Source of the DNA: Macrotrachela quadricornifera
Taxonomy: Eukaryota; Rotifera; Eurotatoria; Philodinida; Philodinidae
DNA length: 64,000 bases
Assembly: GCA_022393335.1 (NCBI GenBank)
Contig: JAJEKB010000546.1
Location: 1-64,000 of the forward strand
Direction: 5' to 3'
The notes under the pieces: generated by a model
Told to the model about the DNA's origin: nothing
Databases searched by the model: none
The model's input: the letters and a program-made list of their open reading frames with translations, nothing else
Program-made: the position numbers and the translations under genes
In this document: positions 26,867 through 39,227 of the stretch, piece after piece
How the letters are laid out: each line of letters opens with the position of its first letter
Numbering within the stretch: the stretch's first letter is position 1

Positions 26867-27120
26867 CATAGAAAGGTTGTATGTATTTAATAGATTCACC
26901 AAGAAACTCCAATCTTGCTTCTTGTGGTTCTGAAAGATCAGTATCTTTTCTGACTTGTTTTAAACCAATGAGTTCTTGAAGATATCGTCCATACTAAAAA
27001 CAATATTTTAAATATTTGTTTATTGTACAATTTAATACTTACTACGACTAAAATTGTATTATCCGATTGATATTTCATGGAATGAACAAATTCTCCTTCC
27101 TTATAATCGACTGGATTCAT
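26867..27120 (-). pseudogene. Two orphan exons of an unrecognised gene
   Basis: Minus-strand exons 27120-27043 and 26993-26867 join in frame across a short GTAAGT...TAG intron. They read MNPVDYKEGEFVHSMKYQSD, then a short hydrophobic piece, then YGRYLQELIGLKQ and EARLEFLGESIKYIQPFYG. An AG acceptor precedes the first and a GTAAAG donor follows the last, so both look internal. The hAT-like element (24736-26751) lies immediately beyond the donor. I do not recognise the family and see no further exons, so this is either a gene broken by the insertion or part of one with very distant exons. Confidence 0.4.
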
Positions 27121-27139
27121 CTAAAATTTTTCAATGCTT

Positions 27140-27258
27140 TAGTCTTTTCACACAAAACATGCGAATATGTATTCACTATACTAGTCTTTCTATATAAAAT
27201 ACGTAATATGTATTCACTTCCCTAATCTCTCGACACAAAACATGTGAATACGTATTAA
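27140..27258. repeat. Three tandem ~42-bp units
   Basis: Three imperfect copies of a unit containing ACACAAAACATGYGAATAYGTATT followed by CACTATACTAG/CACTTCCCTAA-like sequence. A simple local minisatellite with no coding signal. Confidence 0.6.
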
Positions 27259-29752
27259 GAAATATTAGAATTAGATTATTTATCTCGATCAGTTTTTGCG
27301 CGTTCTGTTATATACTTTGTTTTTCTCGCCTTATTGAATCATACTATCATCCTTTTCTCTTTACCAATACGTTTTATCACTATCATATCTTCATATATTT
27401 TTCTTTAATAGGGTAATTATATGCATAAAAAGAGTATTCACGTATGATTAACATCACATCCATTTTCTCTCTCTTTCTTTCTGCAGTTCATATTCAACTT
27501 TTACGACTTTGAAAGAATTCATCTTTAAATTGATGTAAGAGGAACTTATCTTATTTTATTAACTAATTTTTTGATTGTTTTTTATTGAATAAGGATGATA
27601 TGAAGATTATTACTTAAGATTCATTTGATTTTAATAAGATTAAAAACTAAATTAGTAAAATAAATATGATGATTACATTAACAAACAAAAATGAAAATCA
27701 TTCTTTTTTTTTTCAACAAAAGAGCTTTTTTTTATAAAGAATGATTTCAACAAATTTATCGTTCCGTTAAATAACATGAAATATGAAAGACAAACTCAAA
27801 GGATACCGCCGGTTTTCTAAAACTTCTCCAAATTCGATGAAATTTTTACATCGCTATCACAAAAAAAAGAACCGAGAGAAAGTGAGACATCAGTAAGTAA
27901 GCCCATTTTTTAACCTTTGAAGCAAACAAATTTCGGTTCAGACAGGAATTCTTTTAAGCTTTTCTTAGTCGCACTGAATCCTACTCATGGCTAACATATG
28001 AAGTCAAACAGCGATAAACATCAGCATATATTATTGATTGTTAAACTATTTTTCTCTGGAGAAAAAGTAAAACCTTATTCGTCTTACAGAGACTAGAACT
28101 TGTGGAATGAATAATGTTAGATCGAAAGAGAACAACTTCTTTCTGTCCTCAAACCTGTCATGTTGAATAAAAAATTATTGCCAGATTTGATTGTTTCTTA
28201 GATGGATGATATATCACCAATTCTAGTTGAAAACTTACTACAAGAATTATCGTCTCATAGAGGCATGAATACGACATTCAGATTCGATAACCTGTTTTTT
28301 CTCGTTTTTGACCATTATCGAATAAAGTTCTTCACACATTAGAAGACCTTCACCCTCTTGAATGAATGAAGCAAGAAAGTATGTCAGAACATCTACCTTT
28401 TCAGAATTTTTGTAGTTTATCAATTATTTTGTACACTTATAAATATTAATAATTACATTCAATATAAAGAACACTTCAATTTCAGTATCTTAGGGATGGG
28501 CCAAATACGAGTTAGACAATTCATGAAAACAGTGCATAACAAAAAATAGGTGAAAATGCTTTTATTCTTCTTTTGAAATACGCTGTGAAGAAATTTTTTA
28601 TGGTTTTTTTGTTGTCGAAAAGATGTATTCCACATAGTTACACAAGATTATTGATACAAGACAAGTTCAGACGCCTCATATAAAAGCAGATCTTCCTCAA
28701 ATAAAAAGATATTCAGTAAAAAACGTGTTCTCTACTACTAATTAAAAATAAGCTCTTTCTGTATACCTCTTTTTATATATTTAAATGTGGTCTTGGTAAA
28801 ATCACTGCTGACTTTTATATATAAGCATAAAATATTCTTTTGTTTTAAAATTGTACCAATCTTTTACTGACAAGTTTAGTATAATAAATAATAGATATCA
28901 TTCGTTGAGATTCTTATCTGATTATATCTGTCGAAATACAGAATGTTTGACTCTGAATACTTTTGTGAAATATTTCTTTCTTCTAATTTTAAAGATTCAT
29001 GACGCATGCTTAATACACTATTATTCGATTTAATTTCACATAAGTATACATTTTGTTCATCAATTAATTAACTTTAGTATTGAATAGATATCAGTTATTC
29101 TACGAAAATATTTACACGGATTTATCGTTTTGATTTAAGGCAAAGTTTTATTTTAATCGAACTTTATATGCTTTTACTTGAATAGAATTAACAGGAGACA
29201 TTGAAAATTCTTTTTCGTATTCACTAAAAACTTCAATTAGACTGAAAGAGAAAACAGTTCGTTTTCGATTGTCAATATTATCATTGAAATTTAGTGTATA
29301 GTGTGTTTGTTTTCACCTGTAGTTATTTCACAATATCAGTACGAACGATATATACGTTTATGACTCACTAAATCAACGTTTTTCTTCCTCGGCAGGTGTG
29401 TGCAATGAGGCAAAACATTGTGAATCGTAACTACAATACTAATATCCATCGGTAACTGTATCCTTATTTATTGGAGGTAAGTGTATGCAAACGAACGAGC
29501 TGAAATAAATATTTAAATCGATTGAATGTCCATATAACATAAGAAAAAAATGTGAATGTTAAGATTCGTATGTTTTAGACGAAGAAACATCATGTATGAC
29601 TATGCGTATCGAGGTATATTTGATAAGTCAGATATTATTTAAATCCGACGTGATACAATGGAACAGTGTAAATAATCGATAGGAAATTTTTTTCTTTTTT
29701 TTCATTTATTTATAGGAATAATAACATAACATAGATCAAATTACTTTTAGAT
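27259..29752. other. Gene-free stretch
   Basis: AT-rich DNA without a supported exon, RNA gene or clear transposon boundary. It ends in a T-rich tract and AG just before the 29753 gene. Confidence 0.4.
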
Positions 29753-30079
29753 ATGAAAAATAAGAATCAATCTATTGAAAAACCGGTACCTACTGTTGTT
29801 AAGTCAACAACAGCATCATTGAGAGATAGAATTATTATAGAACCAACGATTCTTCTTGATGAACAAAGATCTTCTACTACACATCGTCATTTTTCTTCAT
29901 CATCAATCTCAACTAATAAAATATTTGCTATTGCTTTATTTATTTTATTAATTATTTTTATATCCTATATATTATTTCATGGTAAAACAACCGATATGAA
30001 ATTAAGTCGTTTAAGGGCACCCCCTTTTCCGGGTTTCTCAAGAACGGCTCGACCAAAAATTCTGAAACTTTCAGGGTAG
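29753..30079 (+). pseudogene. Type II membrane protein gene interrupted by a TTAA element
   Basis: The readable frame begins right after a TTACTTTTAG acceptor-like site. It encodes a basic/Ser-Thr-rich cytoplasmic tail, then one hydrophobic helix (about residues 60-78, IFAIALFILLIIFISYILF), then HGKTTDMKLSRL, a layout typical of Golgi glycosyltransferases or other type II proteins. At codon CGT-TTA the frame runs into a TTAA-flanked element (30011-30746) and continues for 21 unrelated residues to a stop at 30077. Beyond the element (30747 on) the frame stays open for about ten codons (NNADFNSND) until a second foldback begins. No downstream catalytic exons are seen, so the gene is probably dead. 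Confidence 0.55.
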
Positions 30080-30746
30080 ATAGATGTCGGTTAGTAGAGC
30101 AAAAGTTGCCATGGACTCGGAATTTCCGGATGCTTCCTTCTATGAGATATAGGAAGCTCAAGGACCAAAAATGACCTGAAGTTTCCCCCCCCCCCCTCTC
30201 CCGCAAACAGCCAAACTTCGTTTTTCATGGCTGAATATTTTTTTGCAACAACTAGGACCATATTAGGGTGTATATATATTTTTTCTTTAAAAAATATTAT
30301 TTCCTTTGCTTAGGAGTACCAAAATACTGGAAGCTCTATAAAAAAGTCTGGTTTTTTTGCTAGGGCAAATTTTGTAAGATCTGCCAAAAACGACCAGAAC
30401 TTTATTTTAAGAAACAAAAAAAGATATACACTCCAATTTAGTCCAAATTATTGCACAAAAATTTTTAGATCGATTGACCGAACCGTCTGAGAGAAAAAGA
30501 GGGTAGACTTTGATTTTTCTGTTCAAAAATTGATTTTGAAAAAAACCCAAAGGAACGAAAAAAAATTTGAAATTTTCATATAGAAAGCGTAAAATCTTTC
30601 GGATTTTTTTAACTTTAAAGCTATATTCGAAGTCTCAAAATGTGTTCAACGGACGGAGCACACTTCAAAGTATATTTATCAATCAAAAATAAAAAATCGA
30701 AAAAATTTTAATCTTCACCTTCGGAAAGGGGGAAGGGTGCTCTTAA
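30011..30746. mobile_element. TTAA-flanked inverted-repeat element (piggyBac-like target)
   Basis: The ends are TTAAGGGCACCCCC (30011) and the reverse complement of TTAAGAGCACCC (ending 30746). The terminal repeat extends about 20 bp (..TTTTCCG / CGGAAA..). A TTAA target is used by piggyBac elements. The 736-bp interior has no transposase. A C run lies at about 30185-30197. It splits the 29753 coding frame. Confidence 0.7.
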
Positions 30747-30769
30747 CAAATAATGCTGATTTTAATTCT

Positions 30770-33310
30770 AATGATATAAGAGTCACTCCATGTAAGCCAC
30801 GACCGAAGTTGCTCAGTTGAGGTTCTTAGATTTCCCTCATTTTTTTATATATGATAGAAGAAGGTGTTTGATGGATTTTGGCGCAAACCGATTTTAAAAA
30901 TATTCAATCCTTTAGATTTTATAAGCATTTATGAAAAACCTCAAAACTCGAAAAATCAAAAATTGTGCCTACAAATGAGGAAATATTTCAGGAAAGGCTT
31001 GGCCAATCGAGCTGAAATTTTTTACAGATATGTACCTTAGTAAGCTACACCCGCTATAAAATTTTCATTCAAAATTCTTTAGCCGTTAGATTTCTGGAAG
31101 CCCTTTAATATTGACAAATATTCACATTTTTAGCAACTTTGAACTCTCATGAATTTTGATAGCAAGAAGATAGAACAATGAAATTTTTACTATTGATAGA
31201 CCACTAGAAAATATATGTTCTCTAAAAATTTCAGCCTTCTAAATTATCTGCAGTCTTTAAAAAATCTGTTCGAAAACCAGATTTTTCAAAAAACTGAGTT
31301 TTTCGAGATTGATTTTCTTCTAAGAAATGGGTCCGTTTGAGACTAGATTTTCACAGACTGACAGTACTATCCTAGGCTACAATCCCAGAAAAGATCAGCC
31401 TGGGATCTTTGAAAATGGCTTCAAGCAGAAATCTTCTTTTTGACGTTATTGGGAGTTAGGTGGTCTTCATACATGACTTTGACGTTAAATTTTTAATTTT
31501 ATTTTACTAAGTCCTATGTAATTTTTGATAGAGAACATGATAATAACATTCTTTTTCCTCAAAAATGTAAGAATATCGGACGTTAGTTGAACATCTAAGT
31601 AACTCCTATGAAATAGTGTATTTCATTTGAAAGCTTTTATTAAAAACAAAATAAATATAATAATAACAATAAAAATAAAAGAAGAAATTTGAACTAGAAC
31701 TATGGAACTTTAATTGAACAATAGATCACTTGAAATGAAGTAAGAGTGTTCTGCTGTAATGTATATTAAATAAAAACAATTTCTATTATTCTTTCTTGTA
31801 TTATGACACGTGTTTTTAGACAATGAATCTACTTTTATTCGGTCTCATACCATCACGCTTATGATAGTGGCCCTTTTTTTTATTTTTATCTTTTTCTTCA
31901 ATGGGTTCTGTATATGGATTTCTTTTAATGCTTATTTACAGAATATTTATAAAAAAGAAAGAAGCATATATGTCACGGATTGATCAAAAATTTCTATATT
32001 CAATCGAAAAAAGATTGACGAAAATTATTTCGAATGGTAGTAGTTGGAATCAAGTACGTTCGGATTCATATTTACTTCTCCCTTGTGTTTCACTGGTACG
32101 ATGCCAGCCTCATATGCGTTACTACTAGTTAGATGTCTTAGTAATATTGCTTGAAAGACATTTTTTGACGATGATCATTTTATAAGTTAGTGCTTTTTAA
32201 GATAATTGATGAGAATTAGTAGAAGAACGACATGTTTAGATTTGTTAGCTTGTTTTGGAAAGGTAAAAGATAGAAATATACGAATAAAATCAGCAGAAAT
32301 ATTAGATTATAATGTTAAGACATCGCATAAAAAATCGTACTTCTTTTCAGATGCTCAATTGTTCAATTAAAGGTCCATAGTTCTAGTTCAAATTTCTTTT
32401 ATTTTTATTGTTATTATTATCTTTATTTTTATTTTTCAATAAAAAAGCATTCAAATAAAATACACTATTTCATAGGTGTTACTTAGATGTTCAACTAACG
32501 TCCGATATTCTTAAATTTTTGAGGAAAAAGAATGTTACTATCATATTCTCCATCAAAAATTACATAGATCTCAGTAAAATAAAGTTAAAAATTTAACGTC
32601 AAAGTCCTATATGAAAACCACCTACCTCCCAATAACGTCAAAAAGAAGATTTCCGCTAGAAGTCATTTTCAAAGATCCCAGGCTGATTTTTTCTGGCATT
32701 GTAGCCTAGGACAATACTTTCAGTCTATGAAAATCTGGCCTCAAACGAATCCATTTCTTGGAAGAAAATCAATCTCCAAAGCTCAGTTTTTTGAAAAAAA
32801 CTGGTTTTCGAACAGATTTTTTTAAAGATTACAGATGATCTAGAAGGTCGAAATCATTAGAGAACATACATTTTCTAGTGGTCTATCAATAGTAAAATCT
32901 TCAATGTTCTACCTTATTGCTATCAAAATTGATGAGAGTTCAAAGTTGCTAAAAATGTGAATTTTTGCAAATATTACAGGACTTCCAGAAATCTAACGGC
33001 TAAAGATATTTGAATGAAAACTTTATAGCAAGTGTAACTTACTAAGATACATATCGGTAAAAAATTTCAGCTCGATTGGCCAAGCCTTTCTTGAAATATT
33101 TCCTCATTTATAACCACAATTTTTGATTTTTCGAGTTTCGAGGTTTTTCATAAAATGCTTATAAAATCCGACGAATTCAATATTTTTAAAATTGACTTGC
33201 ATCGAAATCCATCACAAACATTGTTTTACCACATATTAGAAAATGAGGGAAATCTAAGGACCTCGATTGAGCAACTTCCGGCGTGATTTACGTGTAGTGA
33301 CTCATATTAG
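30770..33310. mobile_element. Large foldback element, ~950-bp arms
   Basis: The left arm (about 30785-31735) and right arm (about 32350-33305) are diverged reverse complements along their whole length. Matching points include GAGTCACTCCATGTAA against TTACGTGTAGTGACTC at the ends, CAGCCTGGGATCTTTGAAAA against TTTTCAAAGATCCCAGGCTG, and AACTAACGTCCGATATTC on the right. The loop is about 615 bp. Neither arms nor loop encode a recognisable protein. The target-site duplication is unclear (about TATAA/ATATTA). Confidence 0.78.
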
Positions 33311-34750
33311 TAAGTGTATAATTATCAACATTATTCACAACTATTCATCCGTAAAACTTACATGTAAAATCTTGTTTATATTCCTCATTCTGTAATCTAG
33401 ATTCAATCTTTTTATTTGGAAAACTGTTCATAGGAGATTATAAATATCTAAATGAACGGTGGTTGAATATAAAATATAATAAAAGGAGATTTTGTGCTAA
33501 TAATAGATATTCAGATAGGAAGCGTGTGTTTTGATAATAGTATGATACAATCTTAAGAAGCTAGTCAATGGAACTGGTTCGCATTTTCTTTGAACCAAAC
33601 CGAAATTGAAGTCGGTTGGAAAAGTTGTGAATGGAACCGATCAGTTCGGTCTAAAAACTAAGCCTTTGCAGTTATTTCAAATAATTTGATGTAACTACTG
33701 TTTGATTTAAATTGCTACCTAAATACACAAAAAAGTGTCAAAGCATTTAAATAGCTATGGCTTTGAAAAATTGCCAAGTTTCATTAAAAAGTTTCTCTTT
33801 TGAGAAGCTACGAATTGTTAAATTCCAATAAACGATTTATATATTGTACACTAAAATAAAATGTGTTGCATGTGTCGCGTTTTGCAACACAATGTACGAC
33901 ACATTCAAGTACGACATGAGGTGCTCGTTGCGACATATTTCTTTCATTGAAAGTGCGACACATTCTGAGAGAATAGTTCAAATCTACTATATGGTAAGTT
34001 TTGAATTTTTTTCTCGGAAGCATGTAATTCATATGTTCCTTGATTTAATTATTGCCACGTTGAAAATTCACGGATATCAGATCATAGGATCTGTCCATCC
34101 TTGAAGTGAACGGATCTCCATCGCACCACTTAATGGTAGTCCTCTCTCGATCATTGGTTGAGAATGGTGTATTCTCAACAAATAAATAATCGAGAAATAA
34201 TTGTGAGAAATAATTAAGATGAAAATATACAAGTTTTGTACGTTCAATCATGTTGTTTATATATAACTGTATGATTGAAACAAGAAGATGAATGAACGGT
34301 TAGCAGACAGAACGAAAGAAATATATATATACGACACATTCTACGCACGACACATTTTCTTCATTGAAGTTGCGACACTATGATCTACGACACATTCATG
34401 CGACATATTTATTTTTATTGCTGAAATTTCAACAATAAATCATATTTCGTGCAGTATTCGCCTTTTCTACGTCAAACCATAAGGTAAAGATGTCACTTCT
34501 AAAATGATAACAAATTATTTCAAATAAAAACTAAAAGAATCAAGGTTCTTTTTATTATCACAGTCGTATCAAATTTACGTAATATGAATCATATTTATTT
34601 TTATTGTTTATCTTTATGAATTCTATGATTCTTAAACTAAAATGTATAGAAAAATTTTTCTTTAGATTTAAATTAACATCTAAATGTATGATAATATTGA
34701 ACATAATAACATCTATCGATTTTATTTCTAGTATCTAATTAGTCATATAT
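33311..34750. other. Gene-free stretch with short CGACACATTC repeats
   Basis: No supported exon. Two clusters, 33866-33975 and 34330-34408, share CGACACATTC, GCGACACA and TTCATTGAA words in the same orientation, suggesting a duplicated or mobile non-coding unit of about 100 bp. The last 20 bases before 34751 include a TTCTAG acceptor-like site. Confidence 0.4.
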
Positions 34751-36164
34751 ATGAGTAATAAACAATATTCTCATCATTATTTTCGTTGGTGTTTAAGACC
34801 AATTGTAAGTAAAATTAAATAAAAAAAAAAACAACAAATGTTATTTCTATTTTATTTAGAGAAATTTATTAAATCAAGTAATTATTTTTCGAAATTATCA
34901 TCGTCTCATTTTATATATTATTCTTTCCATCATAATTTTATTCTTATTAAATATTCTATCAAAATTTATTTTTCAAACTCATTTACATATTCCATGGTTA
35001 ACTAATGTTCAACATGTTCAACCATTAGAATGTCTTTCAGATACTGATCAACCTTATTGGCCACATCCTATAAGGTTCAATAGTAAACATAATGAATCAA
35101 ATAATTATTTAACTGTTGTTATTGTTACAGCACGACCCGAATTTAAACGTTTACCAGCAACATTAGCTGGATTAGTATGTCATCTTGATTCTCAATATAT
35201 AACTGAAGTTATGTTTCTTGTTCCACCACAAGATACAAATATTTTAAAACCATATCTATCTATTGAACAATTAAAATATTGGCCATGGGCAATATCAATT
35301 GTATCTGATGATATTCTTTTAAAACATGTTCATACAAATTCTTATCGTTTACAAATGATGTTTAAATTATTTCTTTCACAAATAGTTAAAACAGAATATT
35401 ATCTTATACTTGATTCAGATTGTCTTGCTTTATGGCCAATACATGTTGAACAATTATTATATGAAAATAAAAATTTATCATTATATAAAGCTTTATATCA
35501 AATTGAAGGTAAATTAGGTCATGAAACATGGTGGTCAGAAAGTGAAGAATTACTTCAAATAAAATTAGAAGAATGTGTTTCAAATAATCCATCATCATTA
35601 CCAACAATGGGTGTAACACCAAGTATTTTATCACGAACAATTTCATTAAGAACATTATGTCGTTTACAAAAACTTTATGGTGATAAAAATTTTTTAAATA
35701 AAATGGCTAATTGGGCACTTGGAAGATTAATATTAGGTCGTATGTGGACAGAATATACACTTTATTATTTAACAGCACGTTGTACACAAATATTTGATAC
35801 ATATCATTATCATTATAGTAGTCTTTCATCATCTGATGCTCATCCAGCATTAAATTTATATGGCCTTAGTATATGGTCTAATGTTGATTGGACATTAGAT
35901 AATCAAAATCGATTAATTAGATTAATTAATATGGGATTAAAATGGCGTCAAAAAGAAATATTAGATGCTAATGGTCAAGCAATTATTGATAAATCAATTG
36001 ATATTCATAGCTTATTTAGTGTTCTTCAAGGACGACATAATGTTGATCCAAATTTATATCATCAATTATTCTATCCAATATATATTAAATATTTAAATCA
36101 ACAAAAGCAAACAAAAAATCTAGTAAAAATACTTGATAAGATGTCTGAAAATTTAATACAATGA
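34751..36164 (+). CDS. DUF6492-like type II membrane glycosyltransferase
   Basis: Two exons, 34751-34804 and 34860-36164, give 452 aa. Residues about 34-56 (a run of Ile/Leu/Tyr after NYHR) form a signal anchor, so the catalytic part should face the Golgi lumen. The catalytic region starts LTVVIVTARPEFKRLPATL, then VMFLVPPQD, a YYLILDSDC box (a DxD-type nucleotide-sugar/metal motif), MGVTPSILS and WTEYTLYYL. This order matches the DUF6492 glycosyltransferase-like family, known to me mainly from bacteria, fungi and algae. Substrate unknown. The family name is from motif memory, not a search. Codon use is like neighbouring genes and an intron is present, so any transfer was ancient. Confidence 0.68.
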
Positions 36165-36919
36165 TAAATTTTTAAATACAAAGTAATCTGGAATAACAAT
36201 TAGTAAAAAATAATGAAAATATAATTTAACATAATTCTGACAATTATTTCTCGAGTTTCCGACTTTTATGAATATTGTCAGCAGTAATAATAAGGATATT
36301 ACATATGTTTATGAGCTTGTACTTTCAACATTAATTTTAATAACTAATGATAACATATTTGGATAAAAATAAATATCTATATAAGTCTTGTGGAATGATT
36401 AATTCTTCACTTTTACACTATTATAGTTATCATATATGATTGTAAATAAATGAATTTGGTTATTATTTTTATTTTGAATAAAGATCGCAAAATATTAAAA
36501 TTATATTGAATTGCATGAACTTATTATAAAGTAATTTATTGAAAATACTTTTAATAAAGAAAACTCTCAAATTATGTCTCGAAATTTTCTCAAAAAAAGA
36601 TACATATATTTGTTATTTCAAATGCTTTAATCTTAAATCTGAAAAGATTACTGACTGTTGTTACTTCAAAGAATTTTTCGATTAATAAATGAATATTCTA
36701 AGACATTAGACTTTAGTGAATTATATCTATTATAAAAAAAAGTTCGTGCTTACGATTCGTTTCAAAGATGGTTGAGAATTTTTAGTTTTGTAACTGGATA
36801 CTTGTAGAATATCTCGATCATATTATATAGAGAAATGATCGAAATTTTGATGAGATTTTTAACGTTTCTAGAGCTGCCAAATGGTAGATACCTCATATTT
36901 TGTTTTTACAAATAATTCT
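36165..36919. other. Intergenic between two convergent genes
   Basis: AT-rich 3' flanks of the glycosyltransferase and carbonic anhydrase genes; several AATAAA-like words are present. No other signal. Confidence 0.4.
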
Positions 36920-37975
36920 TCATATTAATAAATAAAATAATACAAGAATAGAAAAAAATATTTTAATTATTTTTCTATAAAACAATAAAAAATGATTTTG
37001 ATTAGCTGAATTATATAAATTTTCAAAATTATTTTTTAAACAACAATTATAATCAGATATCAATGAAAATGTTGCATTAAAAAAACTTCGATATACAGTT
37101 CGATTATATAATGGTTGTGGACCACGATAATCTTCAAAAAAAATATTTTTTCGAAAACTATCTAATTCATTTTCACTAAATATAATCGGTGTTTTAAATA
37201 TTGTCCAAATAATACCTTCAGTACATGGAGGTGTAGTTAATGAACCTTCATATCGCCAAAATTCATTCAAATCTATACCCATTAATGCTGTTATATTTAA
37301 ATTAATTATACTTGAATTTGTTATATCTTTTAATAATGAAGCTGTTGAAAAATATTTTTTCCATTCTTCCATTGTTAAATTTTCATTTCTATTAATTAAT
37401 CGTTTTTTTCTATGATCTGTATTATTTATATATATATCTCGATGACTATCCATAAATATAGCAAGTACAGCTAATTGATATGTTTCTGGATTAATATAAA
37501 CAAAATGAATTTCACCAGCATATTTTATACCATTACTAAATAAAATTATTTTTTATGAATAAAAATATTTAATAAAATTTCTTTATATTATTTACATTTG
37601 ATGTTCACTACCAGATTTATAATTTTCACCCCAATGAAGATGAAAATTTAAAAAATCAAATGTTCCATTTAAACCACCACCAGATAATGTAAGATATAAT
37701 GAATCATTACCAGTATAACGACCTAAAATAGTATGTCCATTATTTATAAGTCTAAAATTATGCTTAAGATTATAATATGATGAAAAATTAAAAGATGAAT
37801 ATGATTGATAAGTAGTACATGCTGTTCGAATATTAATTGGTGATTGAGAATATTTAGCACATGATGGATATGTATCACTCCATACATCAGGTCCTAAGTT
37901 GCCATAATTCCATGTTTGACCGATTGTTGTATAAATAATCATGAATAATAATAAGATAAAAATGCATAATTCCAT
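36920..37975 (-). CDS. Secreted alpha-carbonic anhydrase
   Basis: Two exons, 37975-37596 and 37535-36920, give 331 aa. It interconverts CO2 and bicarbonate at the cell surface or outside. Residues 1-20 are a signal peptide. QSPIN, the proton-shuttle His in NNGHTI, the zinc ligands of FHLHWG and the third His in YAGEIHFVY are all present, as are the SEH gate and the LTTPPCTEG loop with the active-site Thr. All catalytic residues of an active alpha-CA are therefore kept. Several N-x-S/T sites fit secretion. The C-terminus ends in a basic-then-hydrophobic tail (IIKIFFSILVLFYLLI), suggesting a GPI signal or membrane anchor as in CA IV-like enzymes. Confidence 0.93.
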
Positions 37976-38804
37976 TATGTTAATATCGTATATTTCATAA
38001 TTTCAGCAAATAATTTATATATAAAAAATAAGTTTATGAAGCATATGTCAATATATCAAACATGTAATTTTATTTCTTATATAAAATTATTATACTATAA
38101 TAGTAAATGTTAAAGAATAGAAATCATGTGGGATTGATCAAATTTTTTTATAGAGACGAAAAAATACATACCTATCGAAACATGGGACTCAAATTACTTT
38201 CATTTTCTTCTGTTTTTTTATTTTCAATAGATGACAGTATAAAAAGAAAGCATTTAAAAACATAGATTTTATATTATGTTAATTATACAAATGACGAATT
38301 TAATCTAAAAATAGATTAAAAAGTAGTAATAATAAAAAAGAAACATAATATTAAATGCCAGCGAATTATTTGAATATTACTAAGACTCAAACAAATGAGT
38401 TCTAATAAGTAATCACAAACATTGCTATGCAAGATCAAATTTTTCAACTAATTTCACTAATTGCTTGGAGATTTTCGTAATATTAGTTATTACGTTAATT
38501 ATGGAAACTTTCTTAACATATTTGAAATAGATTTTTCTATTCCTAGAGATTTATATGTTCAACCATCCACAATACAAAGCGTTGAGTTAATGAAGTTTTA
38601 TATCACTAAAACTCATTCATATCAGTACCGATTAATTATGAAAATTTTAACCTAACCATAGTTGGAGTTTTTGATGTATGTAAATGATTAACTATTGCAA
38701 AATATTTGTTGTAACCTGATTAGTTTTCATAAAGATATTGAGAACAATTGATTCATATATTTTGAGTTTCGTAGGAACAAAATTTTTATATAAAAGAAAA
38801 GATT
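37976..38804. other. Intergenic, 5' side of carbonic anhydrase
   Basis: AT-rich DNA carrying the carbonic anhydrase promoter. No clear TATA box or repeat. The open frame at 38461-38655 has no support. Confidence 0.4.
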
Positions 38805-39227
38805 TTAACCCTTTGAAGACGGGATTTTTTTCGAACAAAAATTTCATTTTTTCTGTGTATTTCATCGTAAATCAACCTGAATTTATATTTTACAAAAAAA
38901 AATTTATGTAAACCCCCCTTTAGAAATTTTTTTAAAGTGTGATATAATTCAACATGCGTAAAATCAACTTACCATATTCCTGTGGAGATAGCAGCGTTTC
39001 TTGCAGAATTTTAGACTAGCAAAATTTTCGCTGAAAATCAACTGTGCTATATTTATTATTCACTGTTGATTATCAAAAAAATTAATCTAATTATGATCCC
39101 AACTATACCAAAAAAGTCTCTAATAAATGATTTAACAAAAACTAATCTCATATAAGAATCTTTGTGTTTCCAAATGCCAGAGAATCACCATGGCCCCTTA
39201 AGGGGCCAACCGTCCCCAAAGGGTTAA
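38805..39227. mobile_element. piggyBac-like MITE
   Basis: The ends are TTAACCCTTTGAAGACGGG (38805) and CCGTCCCCAAAGGGTTAA (to 39227), inverted repeats flanked by TTAA on both sides. TTAA duplications and CCC-starting termini are the piggyBac signature. About 415 bp of internal sequence with no open frame. A perfect internal palindrome GGCCCCTTAAGGGGCC lies near the right end (about 39192). Confidence 0.85.
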
